64,000 nt of DNA from Polychytrium aggregatum (Eukaryota > Chytridiomycota > Chytridiomycetes > Polychytriales): assembly GCF_025602895.1 (NCBI RefSeq), contig NW_026516209.1:1-64000 (forward strand), in the 5' to 3' direction. A model generated the notes under the pieces. The model did not search any database. It saw only the letters and a program-made list of their open reading frames with translations, and had not been told where the DNA came from. Below, one piece after another: positions 56,401 through 64,000 of this stretch; position 1 is the stretch's first letter; the number at the start of each line of letters is the position of its first letter. A program made the position numbers and the translations under genes.

Positions 56401-58594
56401 CTCAGCCAGGCAAAGTAGAAAGCAATCTTTTCGCCGAAATAGTTGCGAATCTGGCGCAGGGGAAGCGAAACCAGGATGTGGGAGTTGTTGATCTCGGTGA
56501 ACATCACATGGCGGGGATTGGTCTCGCTCGATGCGCCCTGGTGATGCGCCGGTCCATCGTGGATAGCGAATACATCGGTGTAGACGCCGTCGGCAATCAG
56601 ATTCTCGATGCCTGTAGTGCCAGACACAAATAGAAAGAGCAACAGGAGAATTGCAGTGAGTTCCAAAAGTCCATTGGCGACCAGCGAGGTCGCCTGCGCC
56701 GAGGCGGGCTGCTCCCTAGCCGGGGCCAGTATAACGGCTCTGAAACGCGAAACGTACCCTGGTTCAGCTTGCTGCCACCAAAGCCGCGGATCTTGATGCG
56801 TCGGATAACAGCGCCAGTCTGAAGCAAACAGTCCAGGCACGCAATGAATTTCCCACCCACACGGAATGTTAGTTGCGAGTTGGCCGCCGCGCACAAAGTG
56901 CTGAATGCAACAGATCTTCCACAGGCCGCCCAACTCGCAAACAGACGAGAGCGGCGACTCACCAGCAGGTTGCGGTGACTGTTGCTGAAGAAACGGATCT
57001 GGAGCTGTCCTTCGGGATCCATGCCGCCACGGAAATCGGCCACGCGGTCGCGGTGGAAAGGCTCGGCGTCGACTTGGATCGGCAGCGTCACGATGGCAAA
57101 CATGTACCGAATCAGCGACCGGAGCTGGCGGCTGGGGCTCTCCGAGTAGTACTCCTCGTTCTCCTGATCAAAGGTCTTCTTGGTGACCGGAGGAGGGCCG
57201 TCCCGGATCCTGGCCGAGACGATCTTATCGCCCGATGAGGCTGCGCCAGCGTCGGAGCCGTTTCCGCCGGTGGGGACATTCGCGATGGTGTCGTTGGACT
57301 TTTCCTCCACCTTCAGAATGGCGACGCCGCCGCCCTCGATGGGGACGCTGACGGTAGCGACGTTGGCGTCGGGCTTCTCGTTGCGGCGCGGAGTCGCTGG
57401 AGTCGCTGTAAGGCCCTTCATCTTCATCTGCTTGGCATGCTCCTCGCGGACACGCTCGCTTCTCTGGAGCACTCGCTCGCGGATGCGCTCAAAACGTTGC
57501 TGGCATTACCGATCGACAGGAGCATGCAATCGCATACAAAATCGCAGGTAAGCATGTGGGCGAGGACAAAGACAAAGCGCTGAGAGTCCAGCACCGGCTG
57601 TGCTAATATATGCCCGCGGGACTCACCGTGACGGTGAGCTTGAGCTGGAGCTTCTCGGCCTCCTGGCACAGTTTGGCAAAAGGAATCAGAATCTTCACGT
57701 AGGTGGGACCATCCTCGACGTCCATGTCCTTTTCGCGGACCAGGAACAGGTTGTTGAGGAGCAGCTCGAACTCAAACTTTGCCCGAGCCTTCTGGAGGCT
57801 CTGGTCTCTCTCGGACGGCTTTGCGGCGCCATTGAGAGCCAGGTGCAGCGACGAAACCGAGGCCGAGGGCGAGCCGTGCTTGTGGTGCTTGGCAGGGGGG
57901 TCGTATTTGAGAACGACGTCCCAGTGGGTGTTGACATGGGCGTAGAGGATCTTGATGATGGCATCGGCATGCACAAAGACACCCTCTCGAGCGCCTGGCG
58001 GGCGGGATTGAGCGGTGGGTCCACGCAAGTGCGGTGTGGATGGAGTCGGTGTTGTGTCAACGGCGGGTTCCACGGCAGAGTCGAGGGGATAATTTCGGGT
58101 TCAGCAGGCCGAACACAGAGAGCGGGAGCAGATGAGCCGCCAAGCCGTGCAAATCACCAACTCCCAGTGTGCGGCGGGTCACCGGGCAGACAGCAGAGGG
58201 TTCATGGTCCAGCCGAGCGACCCTGTCTTGGCAGGGGAAAGGGAGGCGCCATGCCAAGTCCAGACACACATCACTCACAGAAATTCTGGCAGGCGTCGGC
58301 AAAGGTGGCTTGCGGATTCTGCAGCTTCCAGGCTAGGATCTGGTCAAAGGCGGTGATGTCGTCGTTGTAGACGAGGTGGATGGCGGTGCCCTTGTAGTAG
58401 CGGGTCGTCACAGCGGCCTCGAGGCCGAGGTCCAGATCCCCCTCGGGCTCGAACGACTCTTGTGCCAGCTTGAGCGAGACGGCCTCGTCGTTGGCGCTGC
58501 CGATGGCGATGCGGCTCTGGCCATGGTCGGGCGGAAACGACGCGGTTGTGATGATGGTCTGCGGGATGACCGGGTCGGCTTTCTTGGAAGCCAT
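53446..58594 (-). CDS. Anoctamin (TMEM16) family membrane protein
   Basis: TMEM16 proteins are lipid scramblases, Cl- channels or ER-plasma membrane tethers. There are a dozen or more exons. Exon 1 (58594-58279) starts MASKKADPVIPQTIITTASF. A cytosolic N-terminal region includes GVFVHADAIIKILYAHVN and FEFELLLNNLFLVREKD. The membrane region includes YFGEKIAFYFAWL, FYALWTVFAAIVGIVITI, FLEFWKRQNAILKVMWKV, TVIFFSAVFMGVVQFAIVIW, KKFLGSFIVTYSSLIYIGMF, FGFISLFSCAFPLAPFFAAL, EIRI and NIGLWEDILTAVSYVGVFTN, in the anoctamin order. It ends in an acidic tail and RKRWFSWFS. FAALNNIVEIRIGE corresponds to the family's conserved LLNNxxEIR-D segment near the ion/lipid groove. The subtype is not assigned. Confidence 0.9.
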
Positions 58595-59117
58595 CTGCGG
58601 GGTGGATGTCTGCGGAGACGGGGGAAGGGCGGTCGATCCGGCGGGCGAGATGGAGGAAGAGGGCAGGCCGCAGAACGGGCGGCGGGATTGCGAGGGACAG
58701 AAGGCCGACAAAGAGTGGACAGAAACAGGCGGCCATGAGCGCGGCGGATGTATGGAGTGCGCCACTGTTACTGTGGACGCGTGTGCTGTGGCAGAGCACT
58801 GTGTACGTGTGTGTGTGGTTGTGTCTGTGATTTGGGACACTGTCGTGCGACGCAGCACAAAACTCTGGCAGCTGTCCAGGCCACAGTGTAGTGGCGGCGA
58901 TGGTACCACCAAGGTGGCGCCGTCTCCAAAAGAGCGACCCCGTGCAACCCCAGAAGCGCACAAGTCGCACGGGAGCGCGTGCATCCAGTGTGCATCCAGC
59001 GTGCACAACGCGACTCGCCACAGACAATCAGCCATGATGGATGCAAGCAGGCGTGAACATGGCATGTATTGGTTCTCCTGGGGGGGGGCAGTCGCGGGAC
59101 ATGATACGCAATGGCAT
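58595..59117. other. Intergenic, anoctamin promoter side / thiolase 3' side
   Basis: 523 bp upstream of anoctamin (minus strand) and downstream of the thiolase stop. A GTGTGTGTGT-like tract lies at 58803-58825 and a run of G at 59083-59090. Long open frames crossing it on both strands lack recognisable motifs and overlap the anoctamin first exon. Confidence 0.6.
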
Positions 59118-61464
<2,347 letters not shown>

Positions 61465-62035
61465 GGCGAGACGAGGGGATATCAGATGTGGTTTCGGATG
61501 CGGAGAGTGCGTCGATCTGTCGAGGAGGAGTGCGCCGATCTGGGACGAAGAGCAGTCGATGCCGATGCCGATGTGGAGGGGTGGGCGTGCGAGGGCACCG
61601 GAACCAGCGTCTCGCTCGGCGCGTCTCGCCCCGTGCTTAGCGGCCTCTCGTCGCGTCCTCGCCGTGCCCTCGCTGCACCTCGGCCTCGCTGCGCTCCGTC
61701 GGAGTTTGGCGCCGCTTCGGGCGAACCAGGTCCGAGTTCCGAAACGCGCCGGCTGCGCCTGCCGGGTGCAACCAATCAGCGGCCGCAGCCACAAGAAGCC
61801 GCACCGTGGCTGGCCACGAGTCCTCCCGGCAAGTGTGTGTGTGTTTCGTCAACCAGCGTGTCAGCATTCGACACCACTGGATTCGGCCTTGAATGCACGG
61901 CAGATCGACCAAATGTATTCGGTGTTGTACTCCCCGCAATCAAACGACTGCCTGCTTGCCGCGACTTGCCCTCCATCATCGCCGTTGTGAGTCTTGGGAC
62001 CCGCTGCAGATCTATGGTCTAGCTCCGGCCCTCGT
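61465..62035. other. Intergenic, upstream of the thiolase gene
   Basis: 571 bp between the thiolase start and the M20 peptidase stop, both on the minus strand, so it holds the thiolase promoter. It has a G/C-rich CGCCTCGC-rich stretch at 61600-61700. No gene recognised; open frames here are compositional. Confidence 0.6.
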
Positions 62036-64000
62036 CTATGCTTGCGTTCGAGAGTCGTGTTGTGACCGTGTCCGGCTTCGCTTGCCCTCGTCAAAATTGC
62101 GCACGAGTTCGTGGTAAAACAGCACCCCTAACGAATACGTGTGCTGGCCGATGCGTTCGTTGACGTCGTGCGAACCAAACGTTTCGTTCGAAAAGAACGG
62201 GCTGAATCGGAATATGTTGCTCGTCAGATTGCGATACCTGTTCGTAAGAGCCGTCAGAGTGGCGTGAGAATTCTTTTCGATCCATGCTTCTACGATAGAA
62301 GGGTGCCGCGTCGTTGTGCCCCGTCCAAGCAGTATGGAATCGACTCGCAGCCAAGTGGCGAGCAGTCGTCCTGGTGCATCCACATCATCGCTCGCGCTTA
62401 CCACTTGGCGTCTGTGCTCCCCGGCTCGAGCGTCGGCGTGCCATACACCCGCTGATCAGGCATCGGGTGGTAGCTGCCATGTCGCCGAGGCTCAAACACA
62501 TGCCGGATGGTGCCCACCAGCACGTCAAAGGGCTCGCTTCCAAAGCTGTCCGAAACGACGCTCGGCTCGACAGTGCCCCTCAGCACCCGGACCTCAATCT
62601 CGCCAAACGAGATCGCCTCAAAGTACTGCGCCCCGGAAAACTTGGGATCGCCGTGGGACGCCGTGTCGACTTTGCGGATTGCCGTCCGGATGTTGGTGTT
62701 TTCGTCGTACAGGAAGATCTCAAATCCAAAAGCCTCTTCCATCCTGCGGACGGTGTCGACAATGTGCTTGCGCACAGAGGTAGACGAGTCGAAAGAGGCG
62801 ATGCGGTGGTTGAGGACCGCGCTGGCCTGGTCCGGCAGCGTATTCGACTTGTGGCCTCCCTGGATCACGGTCGCGGTTTCGGTCGTGGCCATCATCGAAT
62901 ACAAGACTGGCGACTCGGACAGGATCTTGATCAGAAACGTCCGCGAGAACGACCCGCCCATGATCAGATTGCGACGGTCCTGGGACAGCTCGACGGCACT
63001 TGGAGGCGCATGTTCGGCGTAGCAGCGCAGCTGGACCATGAACGGGTCGAGGTCGTGCAGCTTGGGTGTGAACCGGGTGATTTGTAACTGCCCGATGATG
63101 GCCGACAGAACGGCGATCGACGAGCGGATGGGCATGACGACCGATGATCCGCCAGGCGTCCGGACCGTGATCTGGATGTCCATGTATCCCTTCTCGGCCG
63201 TGCCTATGCTGGCAAAGTTGGTGTCGAGCTCGGGTCTGGATGGAAAGTCGGCAGTGGCGGTGGCAATGGCAATGGCAATGGCAATGGCAATGGCAGCAGT
63301 CAGGTGCTGTGGTCGTACTTGGTTTCAACGGACAGAGTCCTTTGCCACCGGCGATGCCGCTGCTAACGCGAGTCTCACCGAATCATGGATCCATCATTCA
63401 GCACAAATTCGACGTTGCCGAGGTATCCGTTCGCTTCGAGGTATGCAGCGATTGCCTGGGCACCCGCCGACTCGGTGTGGCGGGGGCAACATTGAGATGA
63501 ATCGAGTCCCGACCACGGTCGGTTTCCAAGGGTCCGGATAGGGGTTGACACGGCAGGATGAGCATTGTTTTCTCAGTTGTGCTACTGAAACCAACAGCAG
63601 TCGTTCTGCAACTACTCTCGATGGCGACACAGCACCGACCAAAGTCATCCATGTCACAGACCACGGCCGGCGGATGTTTGTGGCCGGTGACAGGAATCGC
63701 TTGTTCGCCGCCGCACTCGCCTCGATTGCAGCCCAGACGCAATACTTATCTCTTCGTCATGCCCGAATGCCATGATGATGGTCCGCCGGGGCTCAAAGCC
63801 CGTCGTCAACAGGCTCTCGATTGCCTCCAGCATCGCCATCATCGAGTTCTTGGCATCGCTAGCGCCGCGGCCCCAGATATACCCGGACGTGATGGTGCCC
63901 GAGAATGGCGGGTAGAACCACTGGCCGGCCGAGGTTGGGGAGACGGGGGCGACGTCTTGGTGGGCCGAGAGCATCATTGGTTTGAGCAAAGGATCGGAGC
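62036..64000 (-). CDS. M20 family metallopeptidase, carboxypeptidase S-like (5' part outside window)
   Basis: Probably a vacuolar carboxypeptidase of the Cps1 type. From the window edge: LSAHQDVAPV (metal-binding His-x-Asp), WFYPPFSGTITSGYIWGRGA with SDAKNSM (bridging Asp), and MAFGHDEEI (Glu-Glu pair). A short exon has AIAAYLEANGYLGNVEFVLN. A long exon (about 63200 to 62403) covers the dimerisation domain and metal ligand region (GYMDIQITVRTPGGSS; HRIASFDSS; PGSTDAK). An intron with donor GTAAGC follows, and then the C-terminal exon, WYRNLTSNIFRFSPFF, NERIGQHTYSLGVLFYHELV. The start codon and any signal anchor are outside the window. An intron near 63262 carries a GGCAAT repeat. Confidence 0.87.
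63262..63291 (+). repeat. (GGCAAT)5 repeat in an M20 peptidase intron
   Basis: Five exact GGCAAT units within the intron separating the NVEFVLN exon from the FASIGTAEKGYMD exon. It is outside the coding sequence as read. Confidence 0.9.

Overview
The window looks like nuclear DNA of a zoosporic (chytrid-like) fungus. Its genes are rich in short GT-AG introns. One of them is a PLK4-type centriole-duplication kinase, which fits a flagellated fungus, and the retroelements are chromodomain Ty3/gypsy elements (chromoviruses) plus APE-type LINEs. No species is claimed.

Positions 1-36075 are one nested retrotransposon pile. The oldest layer seen is LINE-B, whose reverse transcriptase frame lies at 10428-10916, 30188-30732 and 33789-35973. 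It was split by three LTR elements: Gypsy-B (minus strand, 5' LTR at 10113-10427), Gypsy-C (10917-30187) and Gypsy-F (30733-33788). Gypsy-C was itself split by Gypsy-D (13656-20059) and Gypsy-E (21977-28312). Gypsy-B was split by Gypsy-A (LTR 5551-5855), and Gypsy-A by LINE-A (1-3398). The four LTR elements with both ends in the window (C, D, E, F) each have a 5-bp target-site duplication and LTR pairs of equal length that look identical by eye. The interrupted frames of LINE-B and of Gypsy-C pol rejoin in phase, so the whole stack is young.

Three mechanistic signals can be read directly. (1) In B, C, D and E a 9-11 nt primer-binding site starts 2 nt inside the LTR and is complementary to a stretch of the element's own LTR. 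In C, D and E this stretch lies 36-40 nt after a TATA box, the layout of Tf1-type self-primed reverse transcription, and the pairing covaries between families. (2) gag and pol are in a -1 frame relation in B, C, D and E. At each overlap a slippery heptamer is followed, 4-7 nt later, by a stem-loop that contains or overlaps the gag stop codon. (3) Gypsy-F is a chimera: R-U5, gag and protease come from Gypsy-E, while the U3 and 3' end are foreign and RT, RNase H and integrase are absent. It looks like a recently mobilised non-autonomous derivative.

Positions 36076-64000 are host genes: an AIG1/septin-like GTPase (-) and a TKL-like kinase (-), only 125 bp apart and nearly intronless; a UBP14/USP5 deubiquitinase (+, 15 exons); a TMEM242-like mitochondrial membrane protein (+); PLK4 (+); a Ras-family GTPase with a CAAX box and a 13-nt microexon (+); an anoctamin/TMEM16 protein (-); a mitochondrial-type acetyl-CoA acetyltransferase (-); and the 3' part of an M20 carboxypeptidase (-), cut by the window edge. 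These are independent housekeeping genes, not a pathway cluster.
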